Below, piece after piece: positions 8,453 through 16,491 of a stretch of 64,000 nt of DNA. The DNA is from G965220305 sp965220305 (GTDB lineage Bacteria; Chloroflexota; Dehalococcoidia; Lucifugimonadales; UBA3495), in contig OZ244817.1 of NCBI GenBank assembly GCA_965220305.1, positions 1,240,001-1,304,000 on the forward strand. The letters are read 5' to 3'. Every line of letters starts with the position of its first letter. Positions within the stretch are counted from its first letter, which is position 1. Made by a program: the position numbers and the translations under genes. The notes beneath the pieces were generated by a model. The model was not told where the DNA came from and searched no databases. It saw only the letters and a program-made list of their open reading frames with translations.

Positions 8453-9919
8453 TTAAACGGGCGTTGCCTCGTTCCGACCCTCGGCCAGGTCTATCGCCCG
8501 TTGCAAAGCCCCGGATTTATGCCGAGTCTCCATGTATTCATCCTCGGCGACACTGTCGGCCACCACGCCGCCGCCGGCCTGAATGTACATCACGCCATCC
8601 TTGTAGATTCCGGTACGCAACACCAGGGCCGTGTCCATATTGCCGGAGAAGCTGAAATAGCCCACCGCTCCTCCGTAGGGGCCCCGCTTCTCCCCTTCAA
8701 TCTCGGCGATAATCTCCATTGCCCGGATTTTTGGCGCGCCGGAAACGGTGCCTGCCGGGAAGCAGGAGCGGAGGGCGTCGTAGGGGGTGAGTTCCGGCTT
8801 CAATCGGCCCTCCACGTGGGAGACCAGGTGCATCACATGGGAGAATCGCTCCACTTCCATGAGTTCCGTTACTTCCACCGTGCCCGGAACGCTCACCCGC
8901 CCGATGTCGTTCCTACCCAGGTCCACCAGCATGATATGTTCGGCCCGCTGCTTTTCGCTGGTCTTCAACTCCTGCTCCAGGGCGGCGTCTTCCTCCGACG
9001 ACTTCCCCCGGGGGCGTGTCCCGGCGATGGGATGGGTGGCGACGATGCCGTCCTGCACCTGGGCCACCGTCTCGATAGCAGCGCCGACAATGTGGAAGTC
9101 ATCCAGGTGCAGGTAGTACATATAAGGGGAAGGATTGACGCTACGCAGCGCCCGGTATATCTGGAAGGGCGGCGCGTCGGTATGGCGGGAGAACCGCTGG
9201 GAGTTCACCACCTGAATGACGTCTCCCGCGTATATGTACTCGACGCACTTGTCCACCGCCTCTTCGTATTCGGGTTGGGTGAAGTTGGAATGCACCTCGG
9301 CAGCGCCGTCCAAGGTGGGGGAACCCAACATAGAGGGCGGCATCTCCAGGGGTTGGGACAGCCGCTGCACCAGTTCATCAATTTTGGCCGTGGCCTCCCG
9401 GTAGGCGGTCTCGATGTCGCCGTCCATTCGGACGTGGCTCACCACCTTGATGTCGTGCCGCAGGTGGTCAAAAACCAGCAGAGTATCGGCGAACATGAAC
9501 ACCGATTGGGGCAGCCCTTGGGGGTCAGCGGGCATCGGCGGCACCCGGGGCTCAAAGTAGCTGATAGTATCGTAGGCCAGGTAGCCAACGCCGCCGCCGT
9601 GGAAGCGCGGCAGGTCGGCCACGGACACCAGCTTGTACTGGTCCATTTCCGCTTGCACCAGGGTCAGTGGGTCAACCTCGCCGCCTGCTTCGTCGGGACC
9701 CGTCTTGATTACCCGGTAGGGCTCGGTCCCAATGAAGCTGTACCGCCCGATGCGTTCCCCACCGGCCACGCTCTCCAGCAGGAAGGAGTAGGGGGGACGA
9801 GCGACCTTCAAGTAGGCCGATACCGGGGTTTCCAAATCGGCGTTGATGGACCGGAAAACCGGGACCAGGTTGCCCTTCCCGGCCATTGACTTTACCTCTT
9901 CCAAGGTTGGGTTATACAT
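8453..9919 (-). CDS. trpE: anthranilate synthase component I
   Basis: A 488-residue chorismate-utilising enzyme, the aminase half of anthranilate synthase, first step of tryptophan synthesis from chorismate. The N-terminal part carries SFLLESVAGG near residue 48; the LLES motif is the tryptophan-binding site for feedback inhibition and favours TrpE over PabB. The C-terminal catalytic domain has LVDLGRNDIGRV near 330, TVSGAPKIRAME near 395 and GPYGGAVGYFSFSG near 418. It heads trpE-VOC-trpG and begins 54 bases after the end of the toxin remnant. Confidence 0.95.
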   Translation of the reverse strand: MYNPTLEEVKSMAGKGNLVPVFRSINADLETPVSAYLKVARPPYSFLLESVAGGERIGRYSFIGTEPYRVIKTGPDEAGGEVDPLTLVQAEMDQYKLVSVADLPRFHGGGVGYLAYDTISYFEPRVPPMPADPQGLPQSVFMFADTLLVFDHLRHDIKVVSHVRMDGDIETAYREATAKIDELVQRLSQPLEMPPSMLGSPTLDGAAEVHSNFTQPEYEEAVDKCVEYIYAGDVIQVVNSQRFSRHTDAPPFQIYRALRSVNPSPYMYYLHLDDFHIVGAAIETVAQVQDGIVATHPIAGTRPRGKSSEEDAALEQELKTSEKQRAEHIMLVDLGRNDIGRVSVPGTVEVTELMEVERFSHVMHLVSHVEGRLKPELTPYDALRSCFPAGTVSGAPKIRAMEIIAEIEGEKRGPYGGAVGYFSFSGNMDTALVLRTGIYKDGVMYIQAGGGVVADSVAEDEYMETRHKSGALQRAIDLAEGRNEATPV

Positions 9920-9973
9920 TGCCCTTAGTTGACTCCTATAAAATATCTTCGGCTAGTGTTCGAAACCCGCAGT

Positions 9974-10233
9974 TTACCGATAGGCTTCTCGTCTGTGCCT
10001 GATTCTGTAGATTCTTACCGTCCTCCGCTCTTGATCGACGGTATATATAATCCTGTAATCGCCCACCCTTATGCGCCATCCACATCTATCCTGCCTACGA
10101 CCCTAGCCGAGCCCGGTGGGCGAGGATTCCTTGATAAAGTTAAGATGGCAGCGTCGACTCTTCTGATAATTTGATTGGGAAGTGCCCTTAGCTCCCGCCT
10201 CGCCCTGGATTCCATCTCTATCTGAAAGGTCAA
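9974..10233 (-). pseudogene. RelE/ParE-type toxin, frameshifted
   Basis: Not a single open frame, but the minus strand encodes a recognisable RelE/ParE toxin in two frames. The first frame runs from a TTG at 10231-10233 (TFQIEMESRARRELRALP, then NPRPPGSARVVGR). The second continues GWRIRVGDYRIIYTVD and ends RIYRIRHRREAYR with stop at 9974-9976. The C-terminal pattern (GDYRIIY, then a hydrophobic strand and IRHRR-x-x-YR) is diagnostic. The total of 260 bases is one short of 87 codons. The break lies near 10080-10095. The start overlaps the antitoxin stop, the normal arrangement for such pairs. Confidence 0.85.
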
Positions 10234-10436
10234 ATACGCCCCTCATTTTTCAGCTCATCCCTTGCCTTCTGGTATTCGATGAACTCCGGGACACCCTTGA
10301 TGGCTTCGTCAAGGGCCAAAGCATCTTCTAGTTCCTCCAGCCGTTCCATGAGCCGGTCGAATTCTTTGATGGGGAGAACAACCGCTCTTTTCCTTCCTCG
10401 GCTATCAACGATGTACTGGGTTGACATTCTTGGCAT
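10230..10436 (-). CDS. RelB/Phd-type antitoxin
   Basis: A 68-residue protein, MSTQYIVDSRGRKRAVVLP followed by an acidic leucine-rich helix (MERLEELEDALALDEA), typical of type II antitoxins of the Phd/YefM-RelB group: an N-terminal dimer/DNA-binding part and a C-terminal toxin-wrapping helix. It is followed directly by a frameshifted RelE-like toxin. It is the first gene after the T-box terminator; GGAG lies 9 bases before its ATG. If the toxin is truly dead, this antitoxin is a relic or acts only as a DNA-binding regulator. Confidence 0.85.
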   Translation of the reverse strand: MPRMSTQYIVDSRGRKRAVVLPIKEFDRLMERLEELEDALALDEAIKGVPEFIEYQKARDELKNEGRI

Positions 10437-10449
10437 GAATCGCTAGCTC

Positions 10450-10837
10450 CAATAAAATAAGCCCCATCCCAAAGGGACGGGGCTTTCCGTGTTGCCACCC
10501 TTATTATCGACTGTGCCCCCGAAAGGTAGACCGGGCGAATCGACATCTCTGACGGCGGGAGGAGCCATTGGTCTAAAGTAGCTCCCGTGCCGAAGGCCTT
10601 TAACGGCGCCCAACCGTCACAACCTAGCAAGAGGATAGAAGGGGACTTGGCCTCATCCCTACCCGCTCTTGTTTGGCCTGCGGCTCCGGGGTCCATTGGA
10701 ACTTCCTCGTACGGCGCCGGCTCTCACCACCTGGCATTCGCCTCACGCCCGCTTTCCTTCGGGCGTGCTGCCGGCTCTCTGGGCCTCGCTGGAAGCCTAC
10801 TACTCCCCTTCACAGCCTTTGCATATTCTATTGTGCG
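10450..10837 (-). ncRNA. T-box riboswitch, tRNA-Trp specific
   Basis: A full T-box leader upstream of the trp genes. On the minus strand, GAAGGGGAGTAGTA (10798-10811) opens stem I. AGAGAGCCGG and GGTGGTGAGAGCCGG form the conserved distal part. The 3' side of the specifier loop reads CCAATGGACCCC, where GGGG (10805-10808) pairs with CCCC and the exposed codon is UGG (10693-10695), tryptophan. The antiterminator T-box AAGGGTGGCAACACGG lies at 10487-10502; its UGGC bulge would pair with the GCCA end of tRNA-Trp. A terminator follows at 10459-10485. Uncharged tRNA-Trp should favour read-through into relBE and trpE-VOC-trpG. Confidence 0.92.
10459..10485 (-). terminator. T-box intrinsic terminator
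   Basis: On the minus strand AAGCCCCGTCCC, loop TTT, GGGATGGGGCTT, one G-U pair, then the U-rich tail ATTTTATT. The 5' arm follows the T-box antiterminator sequence at once, so the two structures are alternatives. Confidence 0.9.
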
Positions 10838-10842
10838 CTTGG

Positions 10843-10872
10843 AGTATAGGTGCGTATTCCCAACAGTGTCAA
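10843..10872 (-). promoter_or_regulatory. sigma-70-type promoter of the T-box/trp transcript
   Basis: Minus-strand TTGACA (10867-10872), 18-base spacer, TATACT (10843-10848). The expected start point, about 10836, is just before the T-box RNA. This is the closest match to a consensus promoter I noticed in the window. Confidence 0.8.
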
Positions 10873-10883
10873 GAAGGGCTCCC

Positions 10884-11210
10884 CTAAACGTTCACTCCCC
10901 TTTCAACCAGTTTTTCCGGCGTCACCAACTCGAAGATTTCCAGGACATACTCGGTCAATAGTTGCTGCATTTTTCCGTTGTCCACCGGCACCGACGCCGG
11001 TATATTGGACGGCCAGTTAGGTGCGATGACGTCCTGGGTCCATTCGGCATAGACCGTATTGGCCTCGCCGGGCAGACCCTGGCCGCCGATGTACACCTGG
11101 GCCTTATTACGCCCGTTCTCTTCGTAGGCTTGGCATATCTTGGACAGATACCCGGCCACTTCCCATGCTTTTCCAGGTTGGGTTCTGGCAATTCTTCGCA
11201 CAAGGTACAT
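10884..11210 (-). CDS. conserved small protein of unknown function
   Basis: A 108-residue protein starting MYLVRRIARTQPGKAWEVAG. The pattern, a beta strand followed by a helix with PGKAWEVA and a later strand with QVYIGGQGLPG and TVYAEW, resembles a dimeric alpha/beta-barrel (NIPSNAP/ABM-like) fold, but I do not recognise the family. The start at 11208-11210 is supported by GGGAGGAG eight bases upstream; the longer frame to 11264 crosses a perfect hairpin and is unlikely. It is soluble, with no signal peptide. The next gene downstream on this strand is the trp transcript, which has its own promoter overlapping this gene's end. Confidence 0.65.
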   Translation of the reverse strand: MYLVRRIARTQPGKAWEVAGYLSKICQAYEENGRNKAQVYIGGQGLPGEANTVYAEWTQDVIAPNWPSNIPASVPVDNGKMQQLLTEYVLEIFELVTPEKLVERGVNV

Positions 11211-11228
11211 ATTGCATTCTCCTCCCAA

Positions 11229-11258
11229 ATGGATGGCCCTATTATAAGGGCCATCCAT
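11229..11258. repeat. perfect inverted repeat upstream of the small conserved gene
   Basis: atggatggccct, 6-base loop attata, agggccatccat: a perfect 12-bp palindrome between the oxidoreductase gene and the 108-aa gene, both on the minus strand. It has no U-run on either side, so it may be an operator or a transcript-stabilising hairpin and not a terminator. Confidence 0.6.
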
Positions 11259-11318
11259 GTTCAAGACCTAATTTCCGGTCCCCGCGACATGGAACCGATG
11301 GCCCGCCCCAACCCGAGG

Positions 11319-12287
11319 CTAGGGCATCAGCAGAATCTTGCCGGTGGTCTCGCGTCCTTCAAGCTGACGATGGGCTTCGGAGGCCTCGGAGAGGGGCAGG
11401 GTGAGACCGACATGCAACTTCAACTCTCCCGAGCTTACCCAGTCCAGCACGTCGTCGGCCCGCTGCAATAGCTCCTCCCGGGTGGCGGTATAGTCTCCCA
11501 GACCCGGTCGGGTGAGGAACAGGGAACCGTTGCGCAGCACTCCCGAGTCGGTGGGAGGCACCGCCCCGCTGGCCTGACCGTACAACACCATGTAACCCCG
11601 CCGTCCCAGGGACTTGATACTCTTATCGAAGGTGGTCCGACCCACGGCATCGTAGACTATCCTGACACCCCCGCCGCCGGTGGCCTTCTTGATTTCCTCT
11701 TCAAAGTCCTGGTGAGTGTAGTTGATAGTGGCGTCGGCCCCGGCGTCCCTGGCAAGCTCGGCCTTGGCGTCGGTGGAAACGGTGGTGAAAACGTAGGCCC
11801 CCTCCCGTTTCAACATCTGGATAAGGAGCAGGCCCACGCCGCCGGCCCCGGCGTGGACCAGGGTGCGGTCGCCGGGTCTAATCTGGGCAATGCCATAGGT
11901 CAAAAAGTGGGCGGTCATGGCTTGCAGCATCGTCGCCGCCCCGGTGGAAAAATCGGCGTCTGAGGGCAACTGGACCAACAGCCAGGAGGGTACCACCGCT
12001 TCTTCGGCGTAGGAGCCGGTACACATGGCGTAGGCCACCCGGTCGCCCACGGACACTTCGGTCACGCCGCTGCCGACGGCCTTGACCACTCCGGCAGCCT
12101 CCCGCCCGGGGGTCCAGGGCAGGCGGTCGGGGGGGTTGGTCCCCCTCCGGCTGGACACGTCGGTATAGTTGACGCCGATGGCCCTTATGTCTACCAGGGC
12201 TTCCCCGGGCCCCGGCTCCAGGTCTGGTACCTCTTCGTAGCGCAGCACCTCCGGCCCGCCGACCTCGTGGGCTCGTACCCCTTTCAT
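11319..12287 (-). CDS. NADPH:quinone oxidoreductase-like zinc-type (MDR) dehydrogenase
   Basis: A 322-residue medium-chain reductase of the QOR branch. It begins MKGVRAHEVGGPEVLRYEEV and carries VGVNYTD-type sequence (IGVNYTDVSSRRG) near residue 45, GREAAGVV near 67 and the nucleotide loop VHAGAGGVGLLLIQ near 143. Structural zinc cysteines are not seen, as expected for QOR. The start at 12285-12287 has GGAGGAGGAG just upstream; an ATG seven codons earlier lacks a site. Probable role is reduction of quinones or enones with NADPH. Confidence 0.88.
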   Translation of the reverse strand: MKGVRAHEVGGPEVLRYEEVPDLEPGPGEALVDIRAIGVNYTDVSSRRGTNPPDRLPWTPGREAAGVVKAVGSGVTEVSVGDRVAYAMCTGSYAEEAVVPSWLLVQLPSDADFSTGAATMLQAMTAHFLTYGIAQIRPGDRTLVHAGAGGVGLLLIQMLKREGAYVFTTVSTDAKAELARDAGADATINYTHQDFEEEIKKATGGGGVRIVYDAVGRTTFDKSIKSLGRRGYMVLYGQASGAVPPTDSGVLRNGSLFLTRPGLGDYTATREELLQRADDVLDWVSSGELKLHVGLTLPLSEASEAHRQLEGRETTGKILLMP

Positions 12288-12379
12288 CTCGCTCCTCCTC
12301 CGGGTCAATTTTCGATTGACAGAATGTCGCCAGATTACAGCAAACTGCCCGGACTGAAAAGTGGCGGCGGAGTTTGTGA

Positions 12380-12561
12380 CAGGGCCTTTTCATTTTCAGC
12401 AAATGCCATTCTGAGCGAAGCGAAGAATCTGAAATCCCTCATCCGGGACCTCGTCCGAGTACCGAAGAAAAGCGATGTGGCAAGAACTTTAGATTCTTCG
12501 CTCTGCTCAGAATGACAGAAAAGTAGGGGATGACCAGGTGAGACGAGAATGAAAAGCCCTG
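12380..12561. mobile_element. MITE-like element, copy 2 (182 bp)
   Basis: Same element as at 3496 and 53136, with two single-base losses (gtggcaag for gtgggcaag, and the right end AAAAGCCCTG). It is flanked by a perfect 10-bp direct repeat gagtttgtga at 12370-12379 and 12562-12571, which reads as a target site duplication. Confidence 0.9.
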
Positions 12562-12963
12562 GAGTTTGTGAAGAGTCTTTTCGCTATGCAGGTAGGGGCA
12601 AATTTGCCCAATGGGGCAAGCCATTACCCCAGCCGTCATTCCCATTAAAATAGGGGATCCTCATCCCCTTACCTGGGCTTCACAAGGCCACGGCCATTCC
12701 TGCGAAGGCTGGAATCGAACTCCCCGATTCAACAGTTCCATCAACTGTTAGAACCGATCGCCAGGCATGGGTTCCGGCCCGGTCCTGCAACGGGGCCAGC
12801 TCTTCGCCGGAGTGACGGAAATGCCGCTGCTAGTACGCGATTTCCCTGGCCCCACCATGTCGATTGACGCAGCTAGGCGATGCTAGTAGACTCCCAGCCA
12901 ACAGCCATAGGGCAGCAACCCCGCTGCACCTGTGGAGGCAACCAAAGCCGGGAGGTAGGTTAC
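12562..12963. other. intergenic stretch with degenerate repeat family 2
   Basis: No gene. It contains a short hairpin-like AT-richer patch near 12640-12665 (aggggatcctcatcccctt) and repeat family 2 copy B at 12686-12860. The last 15 bases hold the ribosome binding site of the RidA-like gene. Confidence 0.6.
12686..12860. repeat. degenerate interspersed repeat, family 2, copy B
   Basis: Begins cattcctgcgaaggctggaa and continues with the same order of blocks as 5376-5560 (ccccgattcaac, ggcatgggttccgg, gccagctcttcg, gacggaaa, ccctggc). Non-coding in all frames I looked at. Confidence 0.6.
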
Positions 12964-13344
12964 ATGGAGATTATCAGACAGGACTATCCCGACTTGCCCC
13001 AGCCAACCGGGGCTTTCCATCACTCGGTACGTTGGGGCAACCTGCTGTTCATCGCCGGCAGCACGGCCCGGGGGACTCCGGCGGAGACGGGAGACATTGC
13101 CCAGCAGACTGAGGTTATAATCCAGAAGTTCCAGCATATCCTGGAGGCCAACGGTGCGACCCTGGGCAACATCGTCAAGGTAACCAGCTTCGTTACCGAT
13201 TTGCGAGAGGCCCCGGCCAGCGCCGAGGTCCGGCGCAAGTACTTCGAGGGGGCCTTTCCGGCCAGCACCCAGGTGCAGGTGGCCGCTCTGGGCACCCCGA
13301 ACCTGAAAATCGAGATTGAAGCCATCGCCGTGCTTCCAGACTAG
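12964..13344 (+). CDS. RidA/YjgF-family protein lacking the canonical catalytic Arg
   Basis: A 126-residue protein of the Rid (YjgF/YER057c/UK114) family: NLLFIAGSTA near residue 27, NIVKVTSFVTDL near 70 and QVQVAAL near 102. Active RidA deaminases that hydrolyse 2-aminoacrylate carry Arg in a P-A-R motif before the last strand; here the motif reads FPASTQVQV, with Ser in that place. It therefore fits one of the non-deaminase Rid subfamilies often found in catabolic operons. The start at 12964 has gggaggt upstream. It is followed by an AtzG/amidase pair, likely the same operon. Confidence 0.85.
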   Translation: MEIIRQDYPDLPQPTGAFHHSVRWGNLLFIAGSTARGTPAETGDIAQQTEVIIQKFQHILEANGATLGNIVKVTSFVTDLREAPASAEVRRKYFEGAFPASTQVQVAALGTPNLKIEIEAIAVLPD

Positions 13345-13374
13345 ATTCACCACTGCGACGGGAGGACAGAGTTT

Positions 13375-13581
13375 ATGTCTACCAGTAACGAAGGCGCCGT
13401 GACCCCCCAGGAGTTCAAGCTGATGGCAGACCGGGCCGGGTTGGGAATGAGTCAAGCCGAATTGGACGACCTCAAGCCGCTGTACGACCTGTACACCCAG
13501 TACATACAGCTCCTGCACTCCATTGACCTGCAAGCCGAGGAGATCGGCGTTACCTTCCACCCGGACTGGCCTCCTACCTGA
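13375..13581 (+). CDS. AtzG-like small subunit of an amidase
   Basis: A 68-residue helical protein (MSTSNEGAVTPQEFKLMADR..., ending VTFHPDWPPT). Size, helical hairpin character and its place directly before an amidase gene match AtzG, the small partner that pairs with the amidase AtzE in the way GatC pairs with GatA. There is no enzyme motif in it. ATG at 13375 follows ggaggacag. I infer that it stabilises the amidase encoded next; sequence alone cannot exclude an unrelated small protein. Confidence 0.65.
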   Translation: MSTSNEGAVTPQEFKLMADRAGLGMSQAELDDLKPLYDLYTQYIQLLHSIDLQAEEIGVTFHPDWPPT

Positions 13582-13649
13582 CTTCCCACGGCATATCGCC
13601 GTAAGGGATGCCACGTTCCACGTCCCAGAATTCGAGGGTGGAGGTAGCC

Positions 13650-15056
13650 ATGACAAGCGCTCAGACCAACCTGCATCATCTGACCATTCGGGAGGCTTCC
13701 GAGCTCCTGCGTAGCCAGCAGTTGTCTCCCGTGGAGCTCACCCAGGCCTTTCTCGACCGCATAAGCGCTACCGACGACCAACTGCATTCCTACATTACCG
13801 TGCTGCGCGACCAAGCCCTGGCCGACGCCCGGCAGGCCGAGTCGGAAATCCAACGGGGAGAATACAAGGGGCCCTTGCACGGCATCCCCTTCGCCCTGAA
13901 AGACCTCTACGATACGGCGGGAGTCCCGACAACGGCGGGTTCCCGGGTGGATATAGAGCGGGTGCCCACCGAGGACGCCACGACCACCGCCCGGTTGAAG
14001 GGCGCCGGGGCTATTCTGCTGGGCAAGCTGGCGATGCACGAGTTCGCCCTGGGGGGCCCGGACTTTACCACACCCTTCCCGCCGGCCCGCAACCCCTGGA
14101 ACCTGGACCACGTTACCGGCGGCTCCAGCAGCGGCTCCGGTTCAGCGGTGGCTTCGGGACAATGCATGGCGGCGCTGGGTTCCTGCACCGGCGGTTCCAT
14201 CCGAGGTCCCGCCTCGTTGTGCGGCATCGTGGGACTGAAAGCCACCTACGGGCGGGTCAGCCGGGCTGGTGTGGTTACACTTAGCTGGTCGCAAGACCAC
14301 TGCGGGCCCATGACCTGGACGGTGGAAGATACCGCCTACATGCTGCAAGCCCTGGCCGGCTACGACCCCAAAGACCCCACCACCAGCAGGGCGCCGGTGC
14401 CCGATTATTCCCTCTCCCTGCGCGAGGACATCCGCGGACTCACCATTGGGGTGCCCCGCCACTTCTTCTTTGCAACTTCCCCAGATATTAACCCTGAAGT
14501 GGTGTCCACCGTGGAGCAGGCGTTGCAAACCCTTCAGGGGTTGGGGGCCAATATCCAGGAGGTGACCATACCCAGCCTGGAATACGTGCGCGCCGCCAAT
14601 TCCGTAATCATGTTGAGCGAGGCCTACGCCTTCCATGAAAAGAACCTGAAGTCCCGTCCCGAAGAGTACGGGGAAATGGTGCGGGCCCGCTTCCGCATCG
14701 GTGGTCTGCTCAGCGCCAGCGACTACGTGCAGGCGCAGCGGGTGCGAAAGGTGGCGATACGAGAGTTCGCCCAGGTGCTGCAGGGTGTGGACGTACTGGT
14801 CACGCCCACCATGACCCAGCCGGCGGCGGCCTTTGAGGGCTTCGACGGCACCAGCACGGTACGGGGCCCCAGCTTCACCGCTCCCTTCAACCTCACCGGG
14901 CTGCCCGCAATATCCGTTCCCTGCGGCTTCACCGAGGCGGGCCTGCCGGTGGGAATGCAAATCGCGGGCAAACCCTTTGATGAGCCGGGGATTATGCGGG
15001 CCGCCTACACCTACCAGCAGCAGGCCGGCTGGTTCCGGCAACGCCCTCCAATCTAG
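13650..15056 (+). CDS. amidase signature family hydrolase
   Basis: A 468-residue amidase-signature enzyme. The Ser-cisSer-Lys triad is visible: Lys near residue 83 in PFALKDLYDTAG, cis-Ser near 158 in GGSSSGSGSAVASG, and nucleophile Ser near 182 in TGGSIRGPA. It hydrolyses an amide or biuret-type bond; the specific substrate is unknown. The AtzG-like gene before it and the RidA-like gene before that recall the cyanuric-acid/biuret type clusters, but no other genes of that pathway are present. GGAGG precedes the ATG at 13650, preferred over the longer frame from 13608. Confidence 0.9.
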   Translation: MTSAQTNLHHLTIREASELLRSQQLSPVELTQAFLDRISATDDQLHSYITVLRDQALADARQAESEIQRGEYKGPLHGIPFALKDLYDTAGVPTTAGSRVDIERVPTEDATTTARLKGAGAILLGKLAMHEFALGGPDFTTPFPPARNPWNLDHVTGGSSSGSGSAVASGQCMAALGSCTGGSIRGPASLCGIVGLKATYGRVSRAGVVTLSWSQDHCGPMTWTVEDTAYMLQALAGYDPKDPTTSRAPVPDYSLSLREDIRGLTIGVPRHFFFATSPDINPEVVSTVEQALQTLQGLGANIQEVTIPSLEYVRAANSVIMLSEAYAFHEKNLKSRPEEYGEMVRARFRIGGLLSASDYVQAQRVRKVAIREFAQVLQGVDVLVTPTMTQPAAAFEGFDGTSTVRGPSFTAPFNLTGLPAISVPCGFTEAGLPVGMQIAGKPFDEPGIMRAAYTYQQQAGWFRQRPPI

Positions 15057-15132
15057 GGGCCTATTCCAAAACTTGCATTACCGGCGCCAGCCGGTCCGGT
15101 TAAGCGCCGCGGTCGAGGCAGCAGGGGAAGAG

Positions 15133-16491
15133 TTGTCCCACAACGAAGACGGCAAGATGATGCTGGTAGCCTTCATTCAGGCTGCCAACTGTTCCAATTA
15201 CACGGGGTCTTGGCGGCACCCGGCAACGGAACCCAATTTCCTCACCGCGGACTACTATCAGGGCATTGCCCGCACCCTGGAGGCGGGCAAATTCCACTTG
15301 GCTTTCGTCGATGACCGGCTGGCCATGCCCAGCCAATACGGAGACTCCTTTGAACAATCGGTGCGCCACGGTGTGCGGGCCGTCAAGCTCGACTTGGCCC
15401 CGATTGTAACGGCTATGGCCCTGGCGACCCGCCAATTGGGCCTGGGAGCCACCTACTCCGCCACCTACTATCCGCCGTACCACATTGCCCGGCTCTTCGC
15501 CACCCTGGACTGGATAACCGGGGGTCGAATTGCCTGGAACGTCGTTACCTCTCTGAACGACTCCGAGGCCCAGAACTTTGGGCTGACCCAACACCTGGAC
15601 CATGATGCTCGGTACGATCAGGCCGATGAGCTTATGGAGGTGGTCTTTGGGCTATGGAACACCTGGGAGGATGGCGCGCTGCTGCTGGACCGCCGGCAGG
15701 ACCTGTTCGCCGACAGTTCCAAAGTCCATCGCCTGGACCATCGGGGACAATGGTTCCGGTCTCGCGGCCCCCTGACTGTGCCCCGCAGTCCGCAGGGGGA
15801 GCCGGTGATTATCCAGGCCGGGCAGAGCGGGCGCGGCAGGCAATTCGCGGCCCGATGGGGAGAGCTTATCTTCGTCATTTTCCCCACGTTTGAGACTTGC
15901 CGGGCCTTCAACCGGGCAATTAAGGAGCTGGCCGCCAGTGTGGGAAGGAGCGCGGGTCAACTCAAGGTTGCCCCGGCCATCTACGTGGTGGTGGGAGAAA
16001 CGGAGCGGCTGGCCCAGGAGAAACTGGACCTGGTGCGGCAATTGGCGCATCCCGTTGACTCCCTGACTCTGCTATCCGAAGTGTTCAATTACGACTTTTC
16101 CCGGCACCCGGTCGACCAGCCCCTGTCGGATGAGGACTTGCAGTCAATGACCGGGCTGAGAGGTTTCCTGGACCGGGTGATAGACCTCAGCGGCAAAAAG
16201 AACCCCACGGTGGAGGATTTCATACGGTACAGTGGGCGGGGAGCCCTGGAGGAGTTGCCCGTATTTTCGGGCACCGCGTCCCAGGTTGCCGACCAGATGG
16301 AACAGTGGTTCACCGAGGGCGCTTGCGACGGCTTTGTCCTGGCAGCCACCCACATGCCCGGCGCGTATGAGGACTTCGCCCGCTTGGTGGTCCCGGAACT
16401 GCAACGGCGGGGACTCTTCCACCAGGAATACAGTGGCGGCACCCTGCGGGAGAGCCTGGGCCTTTCCCGGCCATCCCCGGCCCGAGGCTGA
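15133..16491 (+). CDS. LLM-class flavin monooxygenase, NtaA/SnaA/DszA-type
   Basis: A bacterial luciferase-like FMN-dependent monooxygenase of about 452 residues, the size of the NtaA/SnaA/DszA group (nitrilotriacetate, pristinamycin, dibenzothiophene-sulfone enzymes). Family signatures include the AANCSNYTGSWRHP N-terminus, ITGGRIAWNVVTS near residue 130, HDARYDQADE near 155 and PVIIQAGQSGRGRQFAA near 230. The start is uncertain: TTG at 15133 gives SHNEDGKMML, a normal N-terminus, with aggggaag close upstream; ATG at 15157 is the alternative. A separate flavin reductase is needed and is not nearby. Confidence 0.85.
   Translation: MSHNEDGKMMLVAFIQAANCSNYTGSWRHPATEPNFLTADYYQGIARTLEAGKFHLAFVDDRLAMPSQYGDSFEQSVRHGVRAVKLDLAPIVTAMALATRQLGLGATYSATYYPPYHIARLFATLDWITGGRIAWNVVTSLNDSEAQNFGLTQHLDHDARYDQADELMEVVFGLWNTWEDGALLLDRRQDLFADSSKVHRLDHRGQWFRSRGPLTVPRSPQGEPVIIQAGQSGRGRQFAARWGELIFVIFPTFETCRAFNRAIKELAASVGRSAGQLKVAPAIYVVVGETERLAQEKLDLVRQLAHPVDSLTLLSEVFNYDFSRHPVDQPLSDEDLQSMTGLRGFLDRVIDLSGKKNPTVEDFIRYSGRGALEELPVFSGTASQVADQMEQWFTEGACDGFVLAATHMPGAYEDFARLVVPELQRRGLFHQEYSGGTLRESLGLSRPSPARG

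Noticed and set aside
8501..9889. 462-codon open frame opposite trpE
   Set aside because: Antisense shadow; His/Gly/Val-rich translation with no family likeness, while the minus strand encodes all TrpE motifs.
10230..10436. Antitoxin as an orphan gene
   Set aside because: At first no toxin was seen, but reading both frames downstream shows a RelE-like toxin with one frameshift.
9920..10880. Trp leader-peptide attenuator upstream of trpE
   Set aside because: No short ORF with Trp codons; the conserved T-box parts and UGG specifier explain the leader better.
14833..15132. N-terminal extension of the LLM monooxygenase
   Set aside because: Overlaps the amidase coding region in another frame, has no family similarity and makes the protein 100 residues too long.
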